From: CAZQFV01 sp964613665
GTDB lineage: Bacteria > Chloroflexota > Chloroflexia > DTKN01
Reading direction: 5' to 3'
Assembly: GCA_964613665.1 (NCBI GenBank)
Contig: CAZTIG010000001.1
Location: 176,110-240,109 of the forward strand
DNA length: 64,000 bases
Within the stretch, counting starts at the first letter, position 1; each line of letters starts with the position of its first letter. The notes beneath the pieces are model-generated. The model did not search any database. It was given only the letters and a program-made list of their open reading frames with translations, and was not told the DNA's origin. This document shows, one piece after another, positions 1 to 6,788 of this stretch. The translations under genes were made by a program, and so were the position numbers.

Positions 1-956
1 AGGGTGGCCTCCTCCAAAACCGAGGCCAGGACGCGGCAACGGTCGCCCATGGTCGTGTCGACGACGATGCTGTTGGGGCCCACGTCGCACTCCTCGCCTA
101 TGCTCGTCCGGCCCAGGAGGTGGGTGTTGGGACGGATCACGCTGTCCTGGCCGATCTCCACGGTGTCGTCGATGAAGGTCGTAGCGGGGTCCACGATAGT
201 GACCCCGGCCAGCATGAGCCGCGCCGCGGTGCGCCGGCGCAGCAGCGCCTCGGCCTCGGCCAGCCGCACGCGGTCGTTCACCCCCACGATCTCCTCGGGA
301 TCGGGAGCGGGGTAGGCCGCGGCGGTTTCCCCGGCCGCGACAGCCTGGCCGACGAGCTGGGGCAGGTCGTATTCGCCCCGGGGGCCGGCTGGGATACTGG
401 GCAGGTGCTGCCATAGCCAGCCCGCCTGGAAGAGGAGGATGCCGCTGTTGATCTCCTGGATGGCCCGCTGTTCGGGCGTGGCGTCGGCGTGCTCGACGAT
501 CGCGCAGAGGCGGCCGCCACTGTCGCGCACGACCCGGCCGTAGCCGCCGGGGTCGGCGAGCACACCGCTGAGCAGCGTCACCACGGCGCTTTCCTGGCGG
601 TGATAGTCCCGCATAGCCGCGATGGTCTCCAAGCGCAGCAGCGGCGTGTCGCCATAGAGCACCAGGACCTCATCGCAGCGTCCCTCCAGGTGCGGCTGGG
701 CCTGCTTCACGGCGTGGCCCGTGCCCAGCTGCGGTTCCTGGACGGCGCAGGTGTACCCGGGGCCCAGGGCGGCCTGCACCTCGGCGGCGTCGCGCCCCAG
801 GACGACAACGACGTGCGCCGGGTGTAGCGCCCTGGCCAGGCGCAGTGGGTAGTCGATGAGCGGCCGGCCGGCCAGCGGGTGCAGCAGCTTGCTGCGGCGC
901 GAGCGCATGCGCGTGCTCTGCCCGGCTGCCAGAACGACGACGGCAAGGTCAGACAT
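1..956 (-). CDS. glmU: Bifunctional N-acetylglucosamine-1-phosphate uridyltransferase / glucosamine-1-phosphate acetyltransferase (partial, C-terminus off the window)
   Basis: Translating the minus strand from the ATG at 954-956 gives 318 uninterrupted codons to the window edge. The first ~230 residues are a nucleotidyltransferase fold with an LAAGQSTRM motif near the start (family consensus LAAGxGTRM), a KLLHPLAG segment, and LYGDTPLL for metal binding. From about residue 250 the left-handed beta-helix begins (DPATTFIDDTVEIG), as in GlmU, which makes UDP-GlcNAc for peptidoglycan in the cytoplasm. The acetyltransferase active site lies beyond the window. The start overlaps the stop of the MOSC gene by 8 nt (ATGTCTGA), so translation is probably coupled and glmU is probably the distal gene of the moa transcript. 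Some archaeal or thermophilic GlmU-like sugar nucleotidyltransferases look similar, so the exact sugar is inferred. Confidence 0.9.
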   Translation of the reverse strand, partial: MSDLAVVVLAAGQSTRMRSRRSKLLHPLAGRPLIDYPLRLARALHPAHVVVVLGRDAAEVQAALGPGYTCAVQEPQLGTGHAVKQAQPHLEGRCDEVLVLYGDTPLLRLETIAAMRDYHRQESAVVTLLSGVLADPGGYGRVVRDSGGRLCAIVEHADATPEQRAIQEINSGILLFQAGWLWQHLPSIPAGPRGEYDLPQLVGQAVAAGETAAAYPAPDPEEIVGVNDRVRLAEAEALLRRRTAARLMLAGVTIVDPATTFIDDTVEIGQDSVIRPNTHLLGRTSIGEECDVGPNSIVVDTTMGDRCRVLASVLEEAT

Positions 957-1431
957 CGCTACCCTCCACGGTCTCCGGGCGGTCGGCCGGTGTCTCCAGC
1001 ACCTCGATCGTGTCCCCCGTCTGCACCGGGCCTCCCCGCAGCACCCGGGCGAAGATGCCCTCGCGCGGCATCACGCAGTCCCCGGTCAGGCGGGCGATGG
1101 CGCACCCGCTGTGGCAGACCTTGCCGATCTGCGTCACCTCGACCAGCGCCTGCGGTCCCACGCGCATCCGGGTCCCGATGGGCAGTGAGACAAGCTCCAG
1201 CCCCTCGGTCAGGATGTTCTCTGCAAAGTCCCCCGGGCCGACCGGCAGGCCCTTGGCGCGGACCTTGGCGGCGCTCTCCTGGGCCAGGAAGGAGACCTGC
1301 CGATGCCACGGGCCGGCGTGAGCGTCCCCTGCGAGCCCGTGCTCGACCACGAGCACACCTTTCCCCACGTCTGTCTTGGGCACGCCCTTGCCCTCGCTGA
1401 TGCATACTGCCAGAACTCGACCCGTCTCCAT
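949..1431 (-). CDS. MOSC-domain protein (molybdenum cofactor related)
   Basis: A 160-residue protein starting at METGRVLAVC. The frame stays open further upstream, but that extension would run into moaC. It is a stand-alone MOSC domain, the C-terminal domain type of Moco sulfurases. Stand-alone MOSC proteins are thought to handle sulfur or bind Moco through a conserved cysteine; here GKVCHSGCAIA near residue 105 supplies candidates. The N-terminal ISEGKGVPK and GLAGDAHAG segments are typical of the short MOSC family found beside moaC/mog genes. It lies 26 bp after moaC and overlaps glmU by 8 nt, so it is the third gene of the riboswitch-controlled Moco operon. The exact reaction is not known for this subfamily. 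Confidence 0.88.
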   Translation of the reverse strand: METGRVLAVCISEGKGVPKTDVGKGVLVVEHGLAGDAHAGPWHRQVSFLAQESAAKVRAKGLPVGPGDFAENILTEGLELVSLPIGTRMRVGPQALVEVTQIGKVCHSGCAIARLTGDCVMPREGIFARVLRGGPVQTGDTIEVLETPADRPETVEGSDV

Positions 1432-1457
1432 GTCCTCTCCGCAGCTCGCTTTCGTCC

Positions 1458-1934
1458 CTACACCAGATCGATCGTTCCGCTCTCTCCGCCGCTCTTGCGG
1501 CGCAGGCGGATGTTCTCCAGCCGTATGCCCCGGTCGACGGCCTTGCACATGTCATAGATCGTCAGCCCAGCCACCACCACCGCAGTCAGCGCCTCCATCT
1601 CCACCCCGGTCTGCCCGGTGCTGCGCACTGTGGCCGTGATCTCCACCGCGCTCTGGTCCTCCAGGACGGCCAGTTCGACGGCCACGTGGGTGAGCAGGAG
1701 CGGGTGGCACAGCGGGATCAGCTCCGGGGTGCGCTTGGCGGCCATGATCCCGGCCAGGCGCGCCGACCCCAGGACGTCGCCCTTGGGCAGTCCACCGCGC
1801 TGGATGAGGGCCAGCGTCTCCGGCTTCATCACCACGCGGCCGCTGGCGACGGCCTGGCGCTGGGTAGCCGGCTTGCCGCCAACATCCACCATCCGAGCGC
1901 GGCCCTGGTCGTCCAGGTGCGACAGCTTGGCCAC
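1458..1934 (-). CDS. moaC: Cyclic pyranopterin monophosphate synthase MoaC
   Basis: A 158-residue protein read from a GTG at 1932-1934 (VAKLSHLDDQGRARMVDVGG), which begins 2 nt after the moaA stop, so the two are translationally coupled. MoaC converts the MoaA product (3',8-cyclo-7,8-dihydro-GTP) to cyclic pyranopterin monophosphate. Family landmarks present are the MVDVGGK N-terminal segment, LIPLCHPLLLTHV, GVEMEALTAV and YDMCKAVDRG; the C-terminus carries KSGG as usual. Length is normal for the family (about 160). The longer open frame upstream is only the shadow of moaA. Confidence 0.96.
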   Translation of the reverse strand: MAKLSHLDDQGRARMVDVGGKPATQRQAVASGRVVMKPETLALIQRGGLPKGDVLGSARLAGIMAAKRTPELIPLCHPLLLTHVAVELAVLEDQSAVEITATVRSTGQTGVEMEALTAVVVAGLTIYDMCKAVDRGIRLENIRLRRKSGGESGTIDLV

Positions 1935-1936
1935 GG

Positions 1937-2935
1937 CTACCCTCCGATCTCCGACATGGCCCGCTCCCGCGGGAACATCCCCTGCTCCAGCAGGTGCCGG
2001 CGCGGCTTGCGCCGGATGGCCTCGGCGATGCGGGCAGCGATCTCCTCCTCCGGCGCGCCGCTGCGCAGGATGGAGCGCAGGTCGACCTCCTCGTCGGAGA
2101 GGAGGCAGGGCCGCAGCCGGCCGTCGGCGCTGAGCCGCAGGCGGTTGCAGCCGCCGCAAAAGTGCTCGCTCACCGCACCGATAAAGCCGAGCGTTCCCGT
2201 TGCCCCGTCCAGGCGGTAGTAGCGCGCCGGGCCGGCCCCCCCCGGGCCGTCGTGCGGCTGCAAGGGGCCCAGCGCCGCCTCGATGCGCCGGCGGACATCG
2301 TCGACCGGGACGAACCACCGCCGCCAGCCGTCCTGTCCGCCGTCCTGCCAGCGCCCGATCGGCATGAACTCGATGAAGCGCACGTGCCACCCATCGACGA
2401 GCGTCCGGCGGGCAAAGTCGGCCACCTCGTCGTCGTTGCGCCCGCGCATGACCACGGTGTTGATCTTGACCGGCTCCAGGCCGGCGGCGCGTGCGGCGGT
2501 GATCCCCTCCAGCACGGCCGGCAGCTCGCCCCCCCGGGTCAACTGACCGAAGCGCTCCGCGCGCAGGCTGTCCAGCGAGACGTTGACCCTTCTCAGCCCG
2601 GCCGCCGCCAGGTCCGCCGCCAGCGGTGCCAGCAGCGTGCCGTTGGTGGTCAGGGAGAGGTCCTCGAGCCCGGGGATGGCGGCCAGGGCGGCGATGAAGC
2701 CGGCCAGCCCGCGGCGCAGCAGCGGCTCGCCGCCCGTGAGGCGCACCTTGCGGATGCCCATGTCGACCGCCGCCCGGACGACGCGCTCGAGTTCCTCGTA
2801 GCGCAGGATCTCCTCGTGAGGCCGCCAGGGCACGCCGGCCGGCGGCATGCAATAGAGGCAGCGCAGGTTACAGCGGTCCGTAACCGCAAGGCGCAGGTAC
2901 TCGATGGGCCGGTTGAGGGAGTCAAAGTGGGTCAT
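1937..2935 (-). CDS. moaA: GTP 3',8-cyclase MoaA (radical SAM)
   Basis: A 332-residue protein starting at MTHFDSLNRPIEYLRLAVTD. It catalyses the first step of molybdenum cofactor synthesis, cyclising GTP with two [4Fe-4S] clusters. The N-terminal radical-SAM triad is CNLRCLYC (C-x3-C-x2-C), the GGEPLLR motif follows, the C-terminal cluster ligands are FCGGCNR plus a later Cys in LRPCLL, and the chain ends in the conserved Gly-Gly tail (SEIGG) that is needed for activity. The frame extends upstream, but that part is the riboswitch and leader, so the ATG at 2933-2935 is used. No strong ribosome-binding site is visible between the terminator-like hairpin and the start. Confidence 0.97.
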   Translation of the reverse strand: MTHFDSLNRPIEYLRLAVTDRCNLRCLYCMPPAGVPWRPHEEILRYEELERVVRAAVDMGIRKVRLTGGEPLLRRGLAGFIAALAAIPGLEDLSLTTNGTLLAPLAADLAAAGLRRVNVSLDSLRAERFGQLTRGGELPAVLEGITAARAAGLEPVKINTVVMRGRNDDEVADFARRTLVDGWHVRFIEFMPIGRWQDGGQDGWRRWFVPVDDVRRRIEAALGPLQPHDGPGGAGPARYYRLDGATGTLGFIGAVSEHFCGGCNRLRLSADGRLRPCLLSDEEVDLRSILRSGAPEEEIAARIAEAIRRKPRRHLLEQGMFPRERAMSEIGG

Positions 2936-2950
2936 CGGACACGTTCCGCA

Positions 2951-2980
2951 CAAGAAAGGCGTCCCCAGCCAGGGGACGCC
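2951..2980 (-). terminator. Terminator-like hairpin, expression platform of the Moco riboswitch
   Basis: On the minus strand a perfect 9-bp stem (GGCGTCCCC / GGGGACGCC, positions 2972-2980 and 2958-2966) with a 5-nt loop is followed directly by TTTCTTG. It lies between the aptamer and moaA, 22 nt before the start codon. This fits a transcription terminator formed when cofactor is bound, though the U-tract is interrupted by C. It could instead sequester the translation start region. Confidence 0.65.
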
Positions 2981-2998
2981 GACGACTGCTGCGCTGCG

Positions 2999-3122
2999 GC
3001 TTCCCCTTTCCAACCCTGGGAGGCAGTTCCGTTTCCAGCACTGCCCTCGGGATGCGGCGCTGCCGCACCCACCGGCCCTCGGCCATGGGGCAACCCCGGC
3101 AGGACCGACGGCTCGGAGAAGC
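2999..3122 (-). promoter_or_regulatory. Moco (molybdenum cofactor) riboswitch aptamer
   Basis: The moaA leader carries the hallmarks of the Moco RNA motif. A closing stem pairs GCTTCTCC (3122-3115) with GGGGAAGC (3006-2999). Inside it, the hairpin GGGCAGT...ACTGCC is followed at once by TCCC, giving the conserved GCCTCCC, and then by the TGGAAAGG element just before the closing 3' strand. The E. coli moaA leader, from memory, has the same order: a GGGCGAAG/CTTCGCC hairpin, then TCCC, then CTGGAAAGG. The aptamer begins about 4 nt after the predicted transcription start and precedes moaA, as expected for feedback repression of Moco synthesis. Assignment is by eye, not by covariance search. Confidence 0.85.
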
Positions 3123-3125
3123 ATT

Positions 3126-3161
3126 CGCGGGCATTATAGCACGGACCCGGCGGGGCGTCAA
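3126..3161 (-). promoter_or_regulatory. Promoter of the moaA-moaC-MOSC-glmU operon
   Basis: On the minus strand TTGACG (3161-3156), a 17-nt spacer and TATAAT (3138-3133), preceded by TGC. This is nearly perfect sigma-70 spacing and places the start near 3126, immediately before the riboswitch. The -35 box lies just past the cinA-like stop codon. Confidence 0.85.
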
Positions 3162-3174
3162 AAGCGTTCCGCTG

Positions 3175-4005
3175 TCAGAGATCGGCCCCGCGGTCCACCT
3201 GCTCCACGGGGATCTCCGCTGCGGACAGCGCCGCCAGCAGCTCGGCCAGCGCGGCTTCCAGGCCGGCCGCGACCTCCGCGGGCCCCGGCCCGGCCAGCGA
3301 GAGGGTCACCCGCACGCGCGGCCCGGTGGCCGGCGGCAACCGCCGGGCGTGCGACTTGACATACACGGCGGGGTGGCGCGCCGTCACCTGCCGCAGTGCC
3401 GGGGCCAGCGTGGCCTCGCCGGCGCGGGCGACGACGGCCCACTCGGCATAGGCCGCGCCCCCCAGGATGGGGGCCAGCAAGGGGAGCAGCGGGCCCTCGA
3501 CGATGCCGCGCATCTCCTCGGGCACGCCCGGCAGGCACACCAGTGTGGTCCGCCCTTCCCGCAGGAGCACCCCCGGCGCGGTCCCCACCGGGTTGGGCAC
3601 AGGTTCGCTGCCGGCGGGCAGCAGGGCCATCTTGCGCCGCGGCGGCGTGACGGTGGCATCGGCCAGGAAGCCCTGCGCCACGAGCAGGCGGTAGCGCTCC
3701 TCGAGCAGGGCGATGGCCGCGGGGTGCTCCTCCAGCGGCCGGCCCAGCGCCTCGGCTACCGCCCGTAGCGTCAGGTCGTCGTCGGTCGGTCCCAGGCCGC
3801 CGGTGACCAGGAGCAGCTCCGGCCCGCGCTCCAGCACCCCGCGCACCTCGCGCACGATCGCCGCCACCTCGTCCGGCACTACGGCGATGCGGCGCACCTG
3901 CCCGCCGCGCCCGGTGAAGCGCTCGCACAGGTAGTGGCTGTTGCTGTCCTGCACGTCGCCCAGGAGGATCTCGTTGCCGATGGCCAGGATCTCGACGCAC
4001 GGCAT
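3175..4005 (-). CDS. CinA-like protein, molybdopterin-binding (MoCF) domain only
   Basis: A 276-residue protein. The start is placed at MPCVEILAIGNEILLG because GGGAGG sits 7 nt upstream; an ATG five codons earlier has a badly spaced site. The N-terminal half is a MoCF/MogA-like fold with ILAIGNEILLG and TGGLGPTDDDLT, matching the N-terminal domain of competence/damage-inducible protein CinA. Full CinA is about 410 residues and ends in a nicotinamide-nucleotide deamidase domain, which is absent here, so this is the short form. It starts 18 nt after the upstream membrane-protein gene. Its neighbourhood with moa genes may be meaningful, but it lies upstream of their promoter. Role: possibly nucleotide pyrophosphatase (ADP-ribose) activity as in the CinA N-domain; this is inference. 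Confidence 0.85.
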   Translation of the reverse strand: MPCVEILAIGNEILLGDVQDSNSHYLCERFTGRGGQVRRIAVVPDEVAAIVREVRGVLERGPELLLVTGGLGPTDDDLTLRAVAEALGRPLEEHPAAIALLEERYRLLVAQGFLADATVTPPRRKMALLPAGSEPVPNPVGTAPGVLLREGRTTLVCLPGVPEEMRGIVEGPLLPLLAPILGGAAYAEWAVVARAGEATLAPALRQVTARHPAVYVKSHARRLPPATGPRVRVTLSLAGPGPAEVAAGLEAALAELLAALSAAEIPVEQVDRGADL

Positions 4006-4023
4006 CTCCAGGCCTCCCATCCC

Positions 4024-6198
4024 TCAGCGGATGCGCAGCGCGCTCACGCCGATGCTCACCGCACGGGGGTCGGGCCCGGCGCCCACCTCCTGGGGCACGT
4101 CGTACCCCTCGGTGCGCAGCTCCAGCCGGGTCTCGCCGGCCGGCAGGTGGCCGCGGACCTCGTACGGCTCCAGTGCCGTGCCGACCCGCAGCTCCGCGAT
4201 GACCTGACCGTCCAGGGCCACCGTCAGGCGCCGCGGCCGCAGGAAGCTCACCGCCTGGAACGCGAGCACGATGTCGCTCTCCGCGGGAAGGACAGCGTAC
4301 AGCTCGGCCCGGTCCCGTTCGATCCAGCGAAAGGGGCCCCAGGGCTGCTCCTCGACCTCGTGCCAGCCCCGGCCCAAGCGCATGAACGGCTCCACGGGGC
4401 CCCACTCCACACGATAGGCCGCCAGCTCGGCGTCCTCGTAGGCCGGCGCGGCCGGCCCCAGCGCCTCGGCGGCGAGTGCCTGGGCGGCAGCCAGCCCCGG
4501 GCCTTCCTCCAGGCGGGCCTTTTCCAGGACGACGTAGCCCACGCGGTAGTGGCTGAGCACGGAGCGGGCCAGGGGGCGCCAGTCATCATAGGTGATGTCG
4601 GGCGCAGGCGCCATACGGGCGAGCTGGCGCAGGAGGGGAGCCCCGGCAAAGGGGAAGAGCGGGTCGCCGCGGGAGATGTAGCCGCGGAAGGAGTCCTTCC
4701 CGTGCACCGTCTGGGCGAGCATCCAGTGTGTATGGTACCACTGGCTGGCCGCCTTCTGCAGGGGCAACTCCAGGAGGGCATAGTGCCGCGGGTCCGCGGC
4801 CAGCTGCTCGTAGAAGGGGGACACTTCCGCGAGGGTGAGCGGGTACGGTGCCGGGATCACGTCCACCACGATGAGGGCCAGCAGCAGCGAGGCCAGCCCC
4901 GGCGCCCGCCACCATCTCCGCCGGGTGCCCGGGCCCTCCGGCACACGCCGGGGCGACAGGAGCGCGGCCGCGCCCAGCCCGGCCAGCACGGCCACGGCCA
5001 GTTCCACCAGGACGCCATAGCGCGAGGGCACCCGTGTGAAGCGGGCGATGGGCAGGCGGTAGAGTAGGTGGTAGGGCAGGGGGATGGCGGTGCGCACGTT
5101 CAGCACCTTCAGGTAGGGCCCCAGGGCCAGCAGGCCAAAGGCGCCGGCCAGCGCCGCCCACAGCGCGGCCGGCCGGCGGGCCCGCCACAGCCCCACGCCG
5201 GCCAGCACCAGGGCGACCAGGCCCAGGTAGACGATGCCCTCGGCAGTGTTGCCCTCGGCAAAGGGCTCGGTCCAGGGCGCCACGGCCCGGCCCCACAGCG
5301 GGTGCAGCGGCGAGGGTAGGAAGAAGGCCGCCAGGTCGGCGCCGTAGTCGGCGCTGAACGAGAGGGGCTCCTCCAGGTAGGCGGCCTGGCCGGCCTGGCG
5401 CAGCATCGGCACCAGGAGCGGCAGGAGCGCAAAGGCGGCCACCAGCAGCCCTCCGGCGACGGTGAGCCCACCGCGAACCCACTCGTCCCAACTGCGTCGG
5501 CGGAACAGGGCCTCGCTCAAGGCCCACAACAGCATGAAGGCAGCCAGCAGGAGCATGAAGAACGGGTAGTACCAGTCGATCAGCGCCGCGGCGGCCCACG
5601 AGAGGGCCATGCCCAGGGCCGGCTTCCAGCCCGGCCGGCGGATGGCTTGCCAGGCGAAGAGGGCGAAAAAGGGCAGAGTCTGCGTGGACACCAGGCTCAG
5701 GTGGCCCAGCAGGTGCGCGCTGCGGTAGGGAGCCAGGGCGAAGATGGCCCCGCCCAGGAAGGCGGCCAGGCAGCAAGCCCCCTGGTCTACCCGCGGCTCG
5801 TGGGTGTCGCGGTTCGTCCAGGTCGACAGCACCTCGCGCACGAGCAGGAACGCCCCGTAGCCGGAGAGCACGGTGGAGAGGAAGACGACCAGGTTGTACG
5901 CCGCGAGGTACCCGCCGAGCAAGCGCCCCGGCAGTCCCAGCACGCTGTTCAGCGGGCTGAGCGTGTGAAAGAGGAGCGAGGTCCCCTGGGGGTAGTACTG
6001 CGCCTGGGTAAAGTAGAGCGACTTGCCGTGAAAGGCAGCCTGGTCGAACCACCAGAAGTTCCAGAGGTACTGCCAGGAGTCGGTCCCCTCTCCCGGGAGG
6101 GCGCTGTCCAGGTGCAGCGCCAGCGGCCAGGTCACTACCACGGCGAGGAGCGCATAGCCCAGGAGCACCAGCAGGTGGACGCGCCAGGCCTTGGTCAT
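4024..6198 (-). CDS. Multi-pass membrane protein, GT-C glycosyltransferase-like
   Basis: A 724-residue protein beginning MTKAWRVHLLVLLGYALLAV, with a run of about ten or more hydrophobic segments up to roughly residue 450, then a soluble C-terminal region of about 270 residues. The early extracytoplasmic loop has the acidic GEGTDSWQYLW segment expected of GT-C enzymes, where Asp/Glu binds metal and the lipid-phosphate donor. The overall plan resembles YfhO/PMT-type proteins that move sugars from polyprenyl phosphate donors on the outer face of the membrane. No substrate can be named. It is followed closely by the cinA-like gene and preceded by the adenosine-specific kinase gene, all on one strand with short gaps. 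Confidence 0.7.
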   Translation of the reverse strand: MTKAWRVHLLVLLGYALLAVVVTWPLALHLDSALPGEGTDSWQYLWNFWWFDQAAFHGKSLYFTQAQYYPQGTSLLFHTLSPLNSVLGLPGRLLGGYLAAYNLVVFLSTVLSGYGAFLLVREVLSTWTNRDTHEPRVDQGACCLAAFLGGAIFALAPYRSAHLLGHLSLVSTQTLPFFALFAWQAIRRPGWKPALGMALSWAAAALIDWYYPFFMLLLAAFMLLWALSEALFRRRSWDEWVRGGLTVAGGLLVAAFALLPLLVPMLRQAGQAAYLEEPLSFSADYGADLAAFFLPSPLHPLWGRAVAPWTEPFAEGNTAEGIVYLGLVALVLAGVGLWRARRPAALWAALAGAFGLLALGPYLKVLNVRTAIPLPYHLLYRLPIARFTRVPSRYGVLVELAVAVLAGLGAAALLSPRRVPEGPGTRRRWWRAPGLASLLLALIVVDVIPAPYPLTLAEVSPFYEQLAADPRHYALLELPLQKAASQWYHTHWMLAQTVHGKDSFRGYISRGDPLFPFAGAPLLRQLARMAPAPDITYDDWRPLARSVLSHYRVGYVVLEKARLEEGPGLAAAQALAAEALGPAAPAYEDAELAAYRVEWGPVEPFMRLGRGWHEVEEQPWGPFRWIERDRAELYAVLPAESDIVLAFQAVSFLRPRRLTVALDGQVIAELRVGTALEPYEVRGHLPAGETRLELRTEGYDVPQEVGAGPDPRAVSIGVSALRIR

Positions 6199-6244
6199 CG
6201 TCGTCAGACCCGCGGCAGCGACAGCGGCGGCCCGCCCGCCGCTC

Positions 6245-6730
6245 CTACAGCTTGTAGCCGAACCGGCGCAGCAGATCTTTGCGCCAGCGGATGCCCTCCT
6301 CGTCCTCGACGCCCTGGCTGCGGATGCCGTCGACCACGCCGAGGATGCCGCGGCCCTGGGCGGTCTCGGCCAGGATGACCTCCACGGGGTTGGCCGTAGC
6401 GCAGTAGATGCCGCAGACCTCGGGGACGTTCTTGACGGCGTTGAGGACGTTGACCGGGTAGAAGCCGGCGCCGAGAAAGAGGATGAAGGAGTGGCCGGCC
6501 GCCAGGGCCAGGGCGTTCTTCCGGGCCAGCTCGATCATGGCCTCGTCGTTGCCGCTCCAGCGCACCAGGGCCGGGCCCGAGGACTCGCAGAAGGCCAGGC
6601 CGAAGCGGATGCCCGGAACCGCCGTGACCACGGCCTCGTGGATGTCCTCCACCGTCTTGATAAAGTGGCTCTGCCCGAGGATAAAGTTGATGTCCTCCGG
6701 TTTCTCGATCTGGACCACGCGCAGCTCCAT
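6245..6730 (-). CDS. Adenosine-specific kinase family protein
   Basis: A 161-residue protein, MELRVVQIEKPEDINFILGQ at the N-terminus, with a textbook ribosome-binding site (AAGGAGG) 6 nt upstream. The sequence matches the small adenosine-specific kinase family (the PAE2307 group, formerly DUF355), common in archaea and thermophilic bacteria: FILGQSHFIKTVEDIHEA, FGLAFCESSGPALVR, LGAGFYPVNVLNAVKNVPEV, and CATANPVEVILAET. The family is unrelated to ribokinase-type adenosine kinases. It follows the ammonia-lyase gene by 58 bp. Function is from family knowledge only. Confidence 0.88.
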   Translation of the reverse strand: MELRVVQIEKPEDINFILGQSHFIKTVEDIHEAVVTAVPGIRFGLAFCESSGPALVRWSGNDEAMIELARKNALALAAGHSFILFLGAGFYPVNVLNAVKNVPEVCGIYCATANPVEVILAETAQGRGILGVVDGIRSQGVEDEEGIRWRKDLLRRFGYKL

Positions 6731-6788
6731 GGCTACCTCCTTGTCCTGCGCGGATGTCGCAGTCTGCCCAATGCGCGGTGCCCGCCGC

